Assembly (NCBI GenBank): GCA_003164135.1
Contig: PLSD01000028.1
Location: 62,001-126,000 of the forward strand
Length of the DNA stretch: 64,000 nt
Source of the DNA: Acetobacteraceae bacterium
GTDB lineage: Bacteria > Pseudomonadota > Alphaproteobacteria > Acetobacterales > Acetobacteraceae
Direction of reading: 5' to 3'
Made by a program: the position numbers and the translations under genes. The notes under the pieces were generated by a model. It searched no databases. It saw nothing but the letters and a program-made list of their open reading frames with translations, and was not told the DNA's origin. Shown one piece after another: positions 12,145 to 20,644 of the stretch (position 1 is the stretch's first letter; every line of letters starts with the position of its first letter).

Positions 12145-12814
12145 GCCCCGTTATTTGCAGGATAATGTTCTCCGACCAGGGAAGAATTCGGCCCATCGCT
12201 TCCTGAAAGGGGTCGAACTTGATGCCGACCTGCTCCAGCGCCAGAGGGAGTATGAAGATAACCAGAAGAACCAGCAGGATGCCACGCTTTTCGAACCCGG
12301 CGAGCCAGCGCGCGGCGGGCAGTGGCAACACGCCGACGGCAATGCGCCCGCCATCCATGGGCGGCATCGGGAACAGGTTGAAAATCCCCAAAAGCAGGTT
12401 GATTTCAATAAAATAAGCCAAAAAATCAAGATGTTGCCCGGTATAGAGCAAAAAGCCGCCGAGAATTGCCAGGGCAAAGTTCATCAGCGGCCCCGCCACC
12501 GCCACCACCGCCATCAACTGGCGTGGATGCGCGCGGCCATTCAGCCGCAATTCCATAGGGTTAACCGGCACAGGTTTGGCCCAGCCATACATGAAGTCCA
12601 CATGGCCAATGGTGGTGAGCTGCCCTACCGCCAGGAGAAGCGGGAACAGGATACTACCAAACAGATCGATGTGCTTGATCGGGTTCAGCGTCAGTCTCCC
12701 GGCCAGCTGCGCGGTGGTGTCCCCCAGCAGCCGCGCCACGCCGCCGTGCGCAAGTTCGTGCAGCACCACGGAGATGACCAGCGCCAGGATGATTTGCAGC
12801 GTATCAGTACTCAT
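12128..12814 (-). CDS. site-2 protease-like M50 zinc metallopeptidase, membrane
   Basis: Polytopic intramembrane metalloprotease of the small bacterial S2P group, 228 residues from the ATG at 12814, which shares an ATGA with the nagZ stop. The zinc-binding HELAHGG sits in the first helix (about residue 18), and the second metal-ligand motif is NLFPMPPMDGGR, with the Asp as third ligand. Helices flank both motifs. M50 proteins of this type occur between nagZ and scpA in many alphaproteobacteria, but their substrates are mostly unknown. No PDZ domain is present, unlike RseP. Confidence 0.9.
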   Translation of the reverse strand: MSTDTLQIILALVISVVLHELAHGGVARLLGDTTAQLAGRLTLNPIKHIDLFGSILFPLLLAVGQLTTIGHVDFMYGWAKPVPVNPMELRLNGRAHPRQLMAVVAVAGPLMNFALAILGGFLLYTGQHLDFLAYFIEINLLLGIFNLFPMPPMDGGRIAVGVLPLPAARWLAGFEKRGILLVLLVIFILPLALEQVGIKFDPFQEAMGRILPWSENIILQITGHGSGT

Positions 12815-13665
12815 CCGTTGCAAGCTTCCAGTACGGCGGTGTTCCCCGCCATGTCGCCGGGGCAGTACAGCGCGATGTCGCACCCCGCCGCCAGTGCTGC
12901 CTGGGCGCGCTCCGCCGGGGTGCCGCTGAGCGCATGCATCGCCAGGTCGTCGCTCACCAGCGTGCCGGAAAAGCCAATTTTACCGCGTATGATGGTTTGG
13001 ATCACCTTTTTCGAAACCGTGGCCGGGTAGTCAGGGTCATAGTGCTCATAGATGACATGCGCCGTCATCGCCCACGGCAGGTTTTTGCACTGTTCAAACG
13101 GGTAAAAATCCGCGCTCAAATCGGCCTCGCTCACCCGTGGCAGGGCAATATGGCTGTCTACCAACGCCCGCCCATGGCCGGGGATGTGTTTCATCACCGG
13201 GATCACGCCCGCCGCGAGTATGCCCCGGGCCAGTTCCGCGCCCAAAGCTGCCACCACCACCGGGTCGTGCGAGAGCGCGCGGTCGCCGATCACATCGCTG
13301 GCGCCGGGATAACGTAGGTCCAGCACGGGGGCGGCCACCACGTCGAACCCGGCGGATTTCACCATCGCACCCAAGGCGAGGCCGTGCACGTAAGCCGCTT
13401 CGGGTGTTTTCAGCTCCCCGGCGGCGCCCAGTGGTGGCCAGTGCGGCGGACGCAAGCGGGCGACACGGCCGCCCTCCTGGTCAACCATCAGCACCGCTCC
13501 CTGGGGCAACGCTTCACACAATTCTGCCGTAAGTTCCGCAAGTTGTGATGGGTTTTCAATGTTACGCCCGAACAAAATCACGCCCCTCGGCCGATGCGCC
13601 CGCAACAGCGCCCGTTCCTCCGCCAGGAGCCGCAAGCCCGAAACGCCGAGGATTACCGGCTTCAA
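12811..13665 (-). CDS. nagZ: beta-N-acetylhexosaminidase NagZ
   Basis: Glycoside hydrolase family 3 enzyme that removes GlcNAc from anhydro-muropeptides during cell-wall recycling in the cytosol. The family signature KHIPGHGRALVDSH carries the catalytic His, and SDDLAMHAL carries the Asp nucleophile. The ORF-track start at 13713 would overlap the SPOR gene by 52 bases. I prefer the TTG at 13665, which gives MKPVILGVSG, the usual NagZ beginning, and a TTGA overlap with the SPOR stop in keeping with the operon style; 284 residues result. The start is the uncertain part. AnmK at 31.5 kb acts in the same pathway. Confidence 0.93.
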   Translation of the reverse strand: MKPVILGVSGLRLLAEERALLRAHRPRGVILFGRNIENPSQLAELTAELCEALPQGAVLMVDQEGGRVARLRPPHWPPLGAAGELKTPEAAYVHGLALGAMVKSAGFDVVAAPVLDLRYPGASDVIGDRALSHDPVVVAALGAELARGILAAGVIPVMKHIPGHGRALVDSHIALPRVSEADLSADFYPFEQCKNLPWAMTAHVIYEHYDPDYPATVSKKVIQTIIRGKIGFSGTLVSDDLAMHALSGTPAERAQAALAAGCDIALYCPGDMAGNTAVLEACNG

Positions 13666-14366
13666 AACGGCACGACCGTGCAGGCCGCCCCTTTGGCCGT
13701 TACTGCAGCGCAAAAAGCCTGCGCACCGGCGTGATCGGCAAATCCACTCAGCCGCAGCCGCCAGACGCTCTGGCCGTTGACCACCGCGGGGAGAATGACC
13801 GGCGATTTACCCGCGAACAGGTCTGGCAATTTGTGCTTCAGCCCATCCCATACGCTTTGCGCGCCCGGCTCATCAGCCGTGGCGGCAAATTGCACCTCCG
13901 CCGGGCCGGATTGCGGCGCCGCCACCACTGGCGTCGGCGGTTGTGTTGGCGCGGGGGCAGATGCGGGAGAAACGGCGGCAGATGCGAGAGGAACAGGTGC
14001 GGGTGCCGGTAGCGGCTGGTTTACCCCGGCGGCCTGGTCCAGTTGCGCCACGTCGGGCAACGTCGCCGTGGGCGCCAGTTGCGGCGGCGGGCCGGAGGTA
14101 TCACCGGACATAATCTGTTCATCCGCTTCCGGCACAACAAGCCCGCCGGGGCTGGCCGGTGCCACGCGCAGCGGCCCCGGCGGCGCCTGAATAACCGGCG
14201 GCGGTCCAAACCCCGTGGCCCGCACCCCGCTCCACAACAACGCCACCACAATCACCAGCACGGAGATACCGCCCGCCCACAGTACGATCCTACGGACGGC
14301 CTGGTCCATCGGCTGCGCGGGCCGGTGCGTCTGGTAGACGAATTCGCCGTCGCCGGGGTCGTTCAA
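13662..14366 (-). CDS. SPOR-domain membrane protein
   Basis: A 234-residue bitopic protein. A short cytoplasmic part precedes one helix (IVLWAGGISVLVIVVALLW, about residues 27-46), a long Pro/Ala-rich periplasmic linker, and a C-terminal SPOR domain (about 155-234, with VWRLRLSGFADHAGAQAFC). SPOR domains bind denuded glycan strands and bring proteins to the division septum. It lies 2 bases after argS and overlaps nagZ, a common alphaproteobacterial arrangement. Two cysteines in the SPOR domain may form a disulfide. Confidence 0.9.
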   Translation of the reverse strand: MNDPGDGEFVYQTHRPAQPMDQAVRRIVLWAGGISVLVIVVALLWSGVRATGFGPPPVIQAPPGPLRVAPASPGGLVVPEADEQIMSGDTSGPPPQLAPTATLPDVAQLDQAAGVNQPLPAPAPVPLASAAVSPASAPAPTQPPTPVVAAPQSGPAEVQFAATADEPGAQSVWDGLKHKLPDLFAGKSPVILPAVVNGQSVWRLRLSGFADHAGAQAFCAAVTAKGAACTVVPF

Positions 14367-14368
14367 AC

Positions 14369-16108
14369 CTATCTCATCTCCTCAACCGGGGTGACGCCCA
14401 TCACCGCGAAGCCAGAACGCAGCACGGTGGCAGTGGCCGCCACCAGCGCAATACGCGCCGCTGTTTCCACCGGCCGGTCCGCCTGGATGAAACGCAACGC
14501 CGCATCGTCCCGCCCCGCATTCCACAAAGCGTGGAAATCACCCGCCAACTCATACAGATAAAACGCGATTCGGTGCGGCTCACGCGCTTCCGCCGCCTGT
14601 TCCACCATGCGCGGCCAGTTTATAAGCCGACGGATCAGCGCCAGTTCCTCCGGCGCGCCCAGCGAACCCAAATCCGCCGCCGCATTCACCGCGCCAGATG
14701 CCCGTAATACCGAGCGGCAGCGCGCATGCGCATATTGCACATAAAACACCGGGTTATCGCGCGTCTGCGCCACCGCGGCGTTGAGGTCGAAATCCATCTG
14801 CGCATCGGATTTGCGCATTAGCATTATAAAGCGCACCGCATCCGGCCCGACCTCGTCGATCAGGTCGCGCAGTTCCACAAAGGTCCCAGCCCGCTTGCTC
14901 ATGCGCACCGGCGCGCCGTCCTTCATCACGCGCACAATCTGGCACAGCAGCACGTCCAGCCGCGCCGGAGTATCACCCGCCAGGGCTTTCACCGCCGCCT
15001 GCATGCGCTTCACGTAGCCGCCGTGGTCGGCGCCCCATACGTCGATCATGGCGGTAAAGCCGCGCGCCATTTTGTCAGCGTGGTAGGCCACATCGTTAGC
15101 GAAATAGGTGTTGCTGCCGTCGGATTTCTTCACCGGCCGGTCAACGTCGTCGCCAAAATCGGTGGAGCGGAACAGGGTCTGCTCGCGCGGCTCCCAATCT
15201 TCCGGCGTCTTGCCTTTCGGCGGCTCCAGCACGCCCTCGTAGATCAACCCGCGTGCCTTTAGCAGGTCCAGCGCACGCTCCACGCCGCCGGCTTCCACCA
15301 TGGCGCGCTCGGAGGAAAACACGTCCTGCACCACGCCCAGCGCCGCCAGATCCTCGCGCACCAGCTTGAGCATTTCCTCCACAGCGAACTCGCGGAAAGT
15401 ATCCAGCCAATGCGCTTCCGGCGTCTCGGCGAATTCATCACCGTATTTTTCCGCCAGCGCCGCGCCAACGGGGATGAGATACGCCCCCCCGTACTGCATG
15501 CCGCCGGTCACGGTATCGATATACGCTTCCGGCGACAGCCCCAGCGCCTCCAGGTAGCGCACATACACCGAGCGCCCGAGCGCAATCACCTGCGCCCCCG
15601 CGTCGTTGACGTAGAACTCCTTGGTCACCGCATACCCGGCCTTGCCGAGCAAGTTGGCCAGCGCGTCACCCACCACGGCACCACGGCAATGGCCGACATG
15701 CAGCGGCCCGGTGGGGTTGGCGGAGACGTATTCCACATTGATGCGCCCGCGCCCGGCACCCTGGCCATAAGCCTCACCAGCCGCCAAAATCACCGGAAGC
15801 TGGGCCAGCAGCAGGCCGGACTCCAGGGTGAGATTGAGGAACCCCGGCCCCGCCGGCTCCGCCTTGGCGATACCCGGGCGCGCGCTCAGCTTTTCGGCAA
15901 GTGCCGCGGCAATTTCGCGCGGATTTTTCCCGGCCGGTTTGGCCGCCACCATGGCCGCGTTGCTCGCCATGTCGCCATGCGCGGAATCCTTGGTCGGCGT
16001 CACCTCGATGCGGGCCAAAATCTCCTCCGGCAGTCCCGGCAGCAAGCTCGTCAGCTCTTCCAGAACCCAGGCACGGGCCTGGGCAAATAAATTCTCAGTC
16101 ATCATCAA
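14369..16108 (-). CDS. argS: arginyl-tRNA synthetase
   Basis: Class I synthetase charging tRNA-Arg, 579 residues, close to the usual length. The N-terminal additional domain is followed by the HIGH-type motif (NPTGPLHVGHCRGAVVGD, about residue 130), the KMSKS-type motif RMSKRAGTFVELRD, and an all-helical anticodon-binding domain ending in the conserved C-terminal VMGVTPVEEMR. Three ATG codons run in tandem at the start; any could be used. It sits 4 bases after dgt and 2 bases before the SPOR gene. Confidence 0.97.
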   Translation of the reverse strand: MMMTENLFAQARAWVLEELTSLLPGLPEEILARIEVTPTKDSAHGDMASNAAMVAAKPAGKNPREIAAALAEKLSARPGIAKAEPAGPGFLNLTLESGLLLAQLPVILAAGEAYGQGAGRGRINVEYVSANPTGPLHVGHCRGAVVGDALANLLGKAGYAVTKEFYVNDAGAQVIALGRSVYVRYLEALGLSPEAYIDTVTGGMQYGGAYLIPVGAALAEKYGDEFAETPEAHWLDTFREFAVEEMLKLVREDLAALGVVQDVFSSERAMVEAGGVERALDLLKARGLIYEGVLEPPKGKTPEDWEPREQTLFRSTDFGDDVDRPVKKSDGSNTYFANDVAYHADKMARGFTAMIDVWGADHGGYVKRMQAAVKALAGDTPARLDVLLCQIVRVMKDGAPVRMSKRAGTFVELRDLIDEVGPDAVRFIMLMRKSDAQMDFDLNAAVAQTRDNPVFYVQYAHARCRSVLRASGAVNAAADLGSLGAPEELALIRRLINWPRMVEQAAEAREPHRIAFYLYELAGDFHALWNAGRDDAALRFIQADRPVETAARIALVAATATVLRSGFAVMGVTPVEEMR

Positions 16109-16112
16109 TCTT

Positions 16113-17255
16113 TCAAGCCGGCACAGCCGGGTCGGTCAGTCTTGCGTATTCATCCAAAGCATAACGGTCGGTCATGCCCGCCACATAGTCGCGCACCACG
16201 GTGGCCGCCTGCGCGCTGCCCGGCTCCCCGGCGCTCACCCGCCAGTCGTCGGGCAGCAGATACGGGCGCTCCAGCAGCAAAATGCCCAATTCGGTGGTCA
16301 CCAGCCGCGCCTTGTGCGTCATGCGGTTAACTCGCCAATGCCGGTACATGCGCTCGAACAGGAATTTCTTTACCGCCCGGTTCGCCGCCGCCATGCCTGA
16401 GGAAAAACCGATCACCGGCGCATCGGCATCACGGATCGCATCGGCATCCTTCGGGGCCAGCGCGTCCAGGCGCGCCGCGCTCTCCCGCAGCACATCATGC
16501 ACCAGCCCGTTGATCATGCGCCGGCTCAACTCGTGCCGCACCCGGTTGCTGGCGCCCGTCAGCGCCTGGGATTCGCGCAAAGCCTCCCCGATCAACGGCA
16601 AATGCGCAATATCCTCAAAACCAAACAACCCGGCGCGCAGCCCGTCGTCCATGTCATGGGTATTGTAGGCGATATCATCGGCAAACGCCGCCACCTGCGC
16701 CTCGGCCGAGGGCTGGCGCAGCAGGTCCAGCGGGTATTTCGTATCGAATTCGGCGATATACACCGGCGGATTGGTGAGCGGACCGTTGTGCTTGGCCAGA
16801 CCTTCCAGCGCCTCCCAGCTCAAATTCAGCCCATCAAACGCGGCATAGCGACGCTCCAGCAACGTCACCACTCGCAGGCTCTGCGCGTTGTGGTCAAAGC
16901 CGCCAAAACCCGACAGCGCCTCATTCAACCCGCGTTCCCCGGCATGGCCAAAGGGCGGATGGCCAAGGTCGTGCGCCAGGGCCAGGCATTCGGTCAGGTC
17001 TTCATCCAGCCCCAGCTTGCGGGCGATGCTGCGGGCAATCTGCGCCACTTCCAGGCTGTGGGTGAGCCGGGTGCGGTAAAAATCTCCCTCGCGCGTCACA
17101 AACACCTGGGTTTTGTATTGCAGCTTGCGGAAGGCCGAGCAGTGCACCACGCGGTCGCGGTCGCGCTGGTAGGGGCTGCGGTCGTCGGAGTGGATTTCAG
17201 CGAATTGCCGGCCGCGAGACTGCGCTGCCTGCACCGCATAAGGGGCGATTGTCAT
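16113..17255 (-). CDS. dgt: dGTPase-like HD-domain triphosphohydrolase
   Basis: A 380-residue deoxynucleotide triphosphohydrolase that releases tripolyphosphate from dGTP and probably other dNTPs. HD-domain metal ligands are visible as RTRLTHSLEVAQIAR, LAHDLGHPPFGHAGE (HD pair) and the distal AFADDIAYNTHD Asp. It belongs to the shorter type common in alphaproteobacteria, not the E. coli type. It is the first gene of the leftward operon and is divergent from the Fe-S carrier gene with only 63 bases between start codons. Confidence 0.94.
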   Translation of the reverse strand: MTIAPYAVQAAQSRGRQFAEIHSDDRSPYQRDRDRVVHCSAFRKLQYKTQVFVTREGDFYRTRLTHSLEVAQIARSIARKLGLDEDLTECLALAHDLGHPPFGHAGERGLNEALSGFGGFDHNAQSLRVVTLLERRYAAFDGLNLSWEALEGLAKHNGPLTNPPVYIAEFDTKYPLDLLRQPSAEAQVAAFADDIAYNTHDMDDGLRAGLFGFEDIAHLPLIGEALRESQALTGASNRVRHELSRRMINGLVHDVLRESAARLDALAPKDADAIRDADAPVIGFSSGMAAANRAVKKFLFERMYRHWRVNRMTHKARLVTTELGILLLERPYLLPDDWRVSAGEPGSAQAATVVRDYVAGMTDRYALDEYARLTDPAVPA

Positions 17256-17318
17256 AGATAAAGACTTAACCCATCCCCGGCCTTACCTCCAAGGCCCGGA
17301 CGCACTATATGTTGCCCC

Positions 17319-17660
17319 ATGAGCGAGACACTTGAAACTTTCCGGCTTTCTCCTTCCGCCGCCGCCAGGGTGGCGCAAATCCTGAGCAGCGAACCAGCGC
17401 AGAAAGCCCTGCGCGTGGAAGTGCTCGCCGGCGGCTGTTCCGGCTTCCAGTACAAGTTCGACCTCACGGCCGAGCAGCACCCGGACGATCTGGTCATCCA
17501 GGCACAGGGCGCTACCGTATTCGTGGACCCCACCAGCCTGGAATTCCTCGCCGGGGCCGAACTGGACTTCAAGGACTCGCTGATGGGCGCGCATTTCACG
17601 GTCAAAAACCCGATCGCCAAATCCTCCTGCGGCTGCGGCACCTCGTTCTCCGTTGATTAA
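17319..17660 (+). CDS. erpA: A-type iron-sulfur carrier (ErpA/IscA family)
   Basis: A 113-residue HesB/IscA-fold protein that receives and hands on Fe-S clusters. The three ligand cysteines are in AGGCSGFQY and the C-terminal SSCGCGTSFSV. It stands alone, without isc or suf genes, as ErpA often does in alphaproteobacteria; the symbol rests on that context and is tentative. The ATG has no clear ribosome site, and a TATATG hexamer ends 7 bases before it, so a leaderless or very short-leader mRNA is possible. The stop overlaps the xth start by 8 bases. Confidence 0.88.
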   Translation: MSETLETFRLSPSAAARVAQILSSEPAQKALRVEVLAGGCSGFQYKFDLTAEQHPDDLVIQAQGATVFVDPTSLEFLAGAELDFKDSLMGAHFTVKNPIAKSSCGCGTSFSVD

Positions 17661-18456
17661 GGTCACCACTTGGAACGTGAACTCGGTGCGCACGCGCGAG
17701 TCGCTTGTGGCCGATTTCCTTGCCCGCGAGCAGCCGGACCTGCTGTTGTTGCAGGAGATAAAATGCGAGGAACACCAGTTTCCGCGCCTCGCCTTTGAGG
17801 CCCTTGGTTACAAGGCCGCCATCGTCGGCCAAAAATCATACAACGGCGTCGCCGTCCTGCATCGCGCACCGGTGGAAATCCTGCACCCCAAACTGCCAGG
17901 CATGCCCGACTCCGACACCCACGCCCGCTTCATTGAGGTCCGCACGCACGGCATGACAGTGGGCAACCTCTACCTGCCCAACGGCAATTCCCGGGGGGAC
18001 GAGGGTTACGCCTACAAACTGGAATGGATGGAAGCCCTGCGCGCCCATGCGCAAAACCTCATGGACTCGGATACCGACTTCATTCTGGCCGGCGACTACA
18101 ACGTCTGCCCCACCGACGCCGATTTCGCCCCGCGCGCGCTGCCCGCCGGCGACGCGCTGGTCCGCCAGGAGACCCGCAGCGCCTTTAACGCACTAATCTG
18201 GACCGGGCTGACCGAAGCCGTGCGCGCCATGCACCCCACCGAGACACTCTACACCTTCTGGGATTATCAGGCCGGCGCCTGGGACCGCAATTCCGGCCTG
18301 CGCATAGACTTCCAACTGCTCTCCCCGCGTCTCGCGGAACGGCTGACGCACGTTACCATCCACAAGGACGAACGCGCCAAACCGCAGCCGTCGGACCATG
18401 TCCCGGTCACCGTGAAACTCGCCAAAATCGCCGAGACAAATACCCTACATATTTAG
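17653..18456 (+). CDS. xth: exodeoxyribonuclease III
   Basis: A 267-residue AP endonuclease/3' exonuclease of the EEP fold, used in base-excision repair. Active-site segments are visible in order: TTWNVNSVRTR, LLQEIKCEEHQFP (metal Glu), GDYNVCPTDAD, LRIDFQLLSP and SDHVPVTVKL (catalytic Asp-His). The start is TTG (ATTAAGG follows), overlapping the erpA stop by 8 bases, so it is probably cotranslated with it. The convergent rrf2 gene ends 12 bases beyond. Confidence 0.95.
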   Translation: MIKVTTWNVNSVRTRESLVADFLAREQPDLLLLQEIKCEEHQFPRLAFEALGYKAAIVGQKSYNGVAVLHRAPVEILHPKLPGMPDSDTHARFIEVRTHGMTVGNLYLPNGNSRGDEGYAYKLEWMEALRAHAQNLMDSDTDFILAGDYNVCPTDADFAPRALPAGDALVRQETRSAFNALIWTGLTEAVRAMHPTETLYTFWDYQAGAWDRNSGLRIDFQLLSPRLAERLTHVTIHKDERAKPQPSDHVPVTVKLAKIAETNTLHI

Positions 18457-18468
18457 TCGGAAAACGGC

Positions 18469-18909
18469 TCAGGACTCCAGCACGGCCCGCATTTTCCCGT
18501 CCGCCAGCGCCTGCGCCAGCGAGGTGCCATCCAGTTCATGCGCGATCGCATCGCGGACTCGGCGCATCACCTTGCGAATCTCGCAGGTCTGTTCGTCCTT
18601 GCAGTCGTCGCATTTGCGGTAATAATTCACACTGACGCAGGAAAGCGGCGCCAACGGCCCATCCATGATCCGTACCACCTGACCAAAAGTAATCAAATCA
18701 GCGGGCTTCGCCAGGGCATAGCCACCACCGCGGCCACGGCGGCTGCGCACCAGACCGTTGCGGTTAAGCTCCAAAAGTATCGCTTCGAGGAATTTTTTCG
18801 GCAAATTCTCGCGCTCGGCAATGTCGCTGACCAGCAGCAACTCATCGCTGTTCTCGCGGGCCAGCACCAGCAATGCCTGTAACGCGTATTTGCACTTCTG
18901 CGATAACAT
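18469..18909 (-). CDS. Rrf2-family transcriptional regulator with cysteine cluster
   Basis: A 146-residue winged-helix regulator. The start MLSQKCKYALQALLVLA, the LPKKFLEAILLELNRNGLV recognition helix and the RRGRGGGYALAKP wing are typical of Rrf2. Four cysteines at 6, 91, 100, 103 and 109 (five counting the N-terminal one) include the CX8CX2CX5C group expected to hold an Fe-S cluster, as in IscR or NsrR. Which of those it matches is not decided by sequence alone. A strong GAGGAG ribosome site precedes the ATG, and operator-like dyads lie just upstream, suggesting autoregulation. It follows the FAD dehydrogenase gene after 112 bases. Confidence 0.9.
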   Translation of the reverse strand: MLSQKCKYALQALLVLARENSDELLLVSDIAERENLPKKFLEAILLELNRNGLVRSRRGRGGGYALAKPADLITFGQVVRIMDGPLAPLSCVSVNYYRKCDDCKDEQTCEIRKVMRRVRDAIAHELDGTSLAQALADGKMRAVLES

Positions 18910-18932
18910 TTTTCTGCTCCTCGGTAACGCCG

Positions 18933-18982
18933 GATAATTATCTACTCTTTATACCATGGTTTGCCGATAGGAAATATCTATC
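18933..18982 (-). promoter_or_regulatory. rrf2 promoter with two operator-like palindromes
   Basis: Read on the minus strand, GATAG-N7-CTATC (18966-18982) lies where a -35 box is expected. TATAAA (18948-18953) makes a good -10, and the perfect palindrome GATAATTATC (18933-18942) covers the likely transcription start. The stretch is conspicuously AT-rich in a GC-rich neighbourhood. Placing AT-rich dyads over the promoter core is typical for autorepressed Rrf2 genes. The hexamers and dyads are visible; binding by this Rrf2 protein is inferred. Confidence 0.5.
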
Positions 18983-19021
18983 CCGCTTGCGAAGCCAATT
19001 ATTCTCTACTATTTTTATAGA

Positions 19022-20608
19022 TTATTCTGCCGCCAAACTCAACCCCACCGTTTCCGCGACCTTAATCCCATCCACCCCAGCGGACAGAATCCCCCCCGCG
19101 TAACCAGCCCCCTCACCCGCCGGATACAGCCCGCGCGTGTTCAGCGAACAAAAATCCCGCCCACGGGTAATCCGCACCGGCGAGGACGTGCGCGTTTCCA
19201 CGCCCGTGAGCACCGCATCCGCCCGCGCAAAGCCACGTATCTGTTTCTCGAACGCCGGCAACGCCTCGCGAATGGCGGCAATCGCGTAATCAGGCAAACA
19301 CGAGGACAAATCGCCGAGTTTCACGCTCGGCTTGTATGATGGCAGCACCTCGCCAAACACTTTGGACGCGCGTCCGGCGATAAAATCCCCCACCAACTGC
19401 CCCGGCGCCGCATAAGTGCCGCCACCGGCCACATAGGCCGCCGATTCCCACCGCCGCTGAAACTCCACCCCGGCCAGCACATCGCCCGGATAATCCGCCG
19501 CTGAAATACCCACCACGATGCCGGCATTGGCATTACGCTCGTTGCGCGAATACTGGCTCATGCCGTTGGTCACCACGCGTTCCGGCTCGGAGGTTGCCGC
19601 CACCACCGTGCCGCCGGGGCACATGCAAAAACTGTAAACCGAGCGGCCGTTGCTGGCGTGATGCACAAGCTTGTAGTCCGCCGCGCCCAAAATCGGATTG
19701 CCCGCGAAGGCACCAAAGCGGTACTGGTCAATCATCGACTGCGGATGCTCGATGCGGAACCCCACGGAGAACGGTTTCGCCTCCATGAACACGCCGCGCC
19801 CATGCAGCATGGCGAAAGTGTCGCGCGCGCTATGGCCGACCGCCAGCACCACATGCTCCGTCTCTATCCGCTCGCCGGATTGCAGCACCACCGCCCGCAC
19901 CTGGCCGCCGGTGATCTCAATATCAATCACCTTGCAGCCAAAGCGGTATTCGCCGCCCAGCGCCTCGATGGCCGCGCGCATGGTCTCCACCATGCCGACC
20001 AGCCGGAAGGTGCCGATATGCGGCTTGGCGACGTAGAGAATTTCCTCCGGCGCGCCCGCTTTCACGAACTCGGTGAGCACTTTGCGCCCCAGATGCCGGG
20101 GATCCTTGATCTGCGAGTAGAGTTTGCCGTCAGAAAATGTCCCCGCCCCGCCCTCGCCGAACTGCACGTTGGATTCCGGGTTGAGCACACCGCGCCGCCA
20201 CAGGCCCCAGGTGTCTTTCGTGCGTTCTCGCACCACCTTGCCGCGCTCCAGGATAATCGGCGCAAATCCCATCTGGGCCAGCACCAGCGCCGCAAAAATC
20301 CCGCACGGCCCGGTGCCGATCACCACCGGACGTTTCGCCGGGCGCACCTTGGCCTGGGTCACGTATTTATAGCTCACATCCGGCACCGGCTCGCCCGTGG
20401 CCACCGGCACGGCCAATTCGGCGTCGACGGTATAGACCAGCGTGATGTCGCTCTTCTTGCGCGCATCAAAGGCACGGCGGAACACGGTAAAGCCGAGCAG
20501 CTCCGTATCGGCCACGCCAAAAGCGGCGCAAACGGCGACGCGCAGCTGCACGGCGTCGTGGTTCAGGGGCAGCCGCAGGCCGGTTATGCGTTTAGGAAAA
20601 ATTGCCAT
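19022..20608 (-). CDS. NAD(P)/FAD-dependent dehydrogenase (COG2509-like)
   Basis: A 528-residue flavoprotein. An N-terminal domain of about 90 residues (RLPLNHDAVQLRVAVCAAFGV) precedes the FAD-binding Rossmann motif VVIGTGPCGIFAAL. Further conserved stretches are GEGGAGTFSDGKLYS, VLAVGHSARDTF and the C-terminal GLYPAGEGAGYAGGI that closes the FAD site. The family is widespread in bacteria and plastids but its reaction is not established. It is divergent from the glycosyltransferase gene with 36 bases between starts. Confidence 0.87.
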   Translation of the reverse strand: MAIFPKRITGLRLPLNHDAVQLRVAVCAAFGVADTELLGFTVFRRAFDARKKSDITLVYTVDAELAVPVATGEPVPDVSYKYVTQAKVRPAKRPVVIGTGPCGIFAALVLAQMGFAPIILERGKVVRERTKDTWGLWRRGVLNPESNVQFGEGGAGTFSDGKLYSQIKDPRHLGRKVLTEFVKAGAPEEILYVAKPHIGTFRLVGMVETMRAAIEALGGEYRFGCKVIDIEITGGQVRAVVLQSGERIETEHVVLAVGHSARDTFAMLHGRGVFMEAKPFSVGFRIEHPQSMIDQYRFGAFAGNPILGAADYKLVHHASNGRSVYSFCMCPGGTVVAATSEPERVVTNGMSQYSRNERNANAGIVVGISAADYPGDVLAGVEFQRRWESAAYVAGGGTYAAPGQLVGDFIAGRASKVFGEVLPSYKPSVKLGDLSSCLPDYAIAAIREALPAFEKQIRGFARADAVLTGVETRTSSPVRITRGRDFCSLNTRGLYPAGEGAGYAGGILSAGVDGIKVAETVGLSLAAE

Positions 20609-20644
20609 ACTGCTCGGTCTATAACCCGAAAGCCCTCAACGCCA

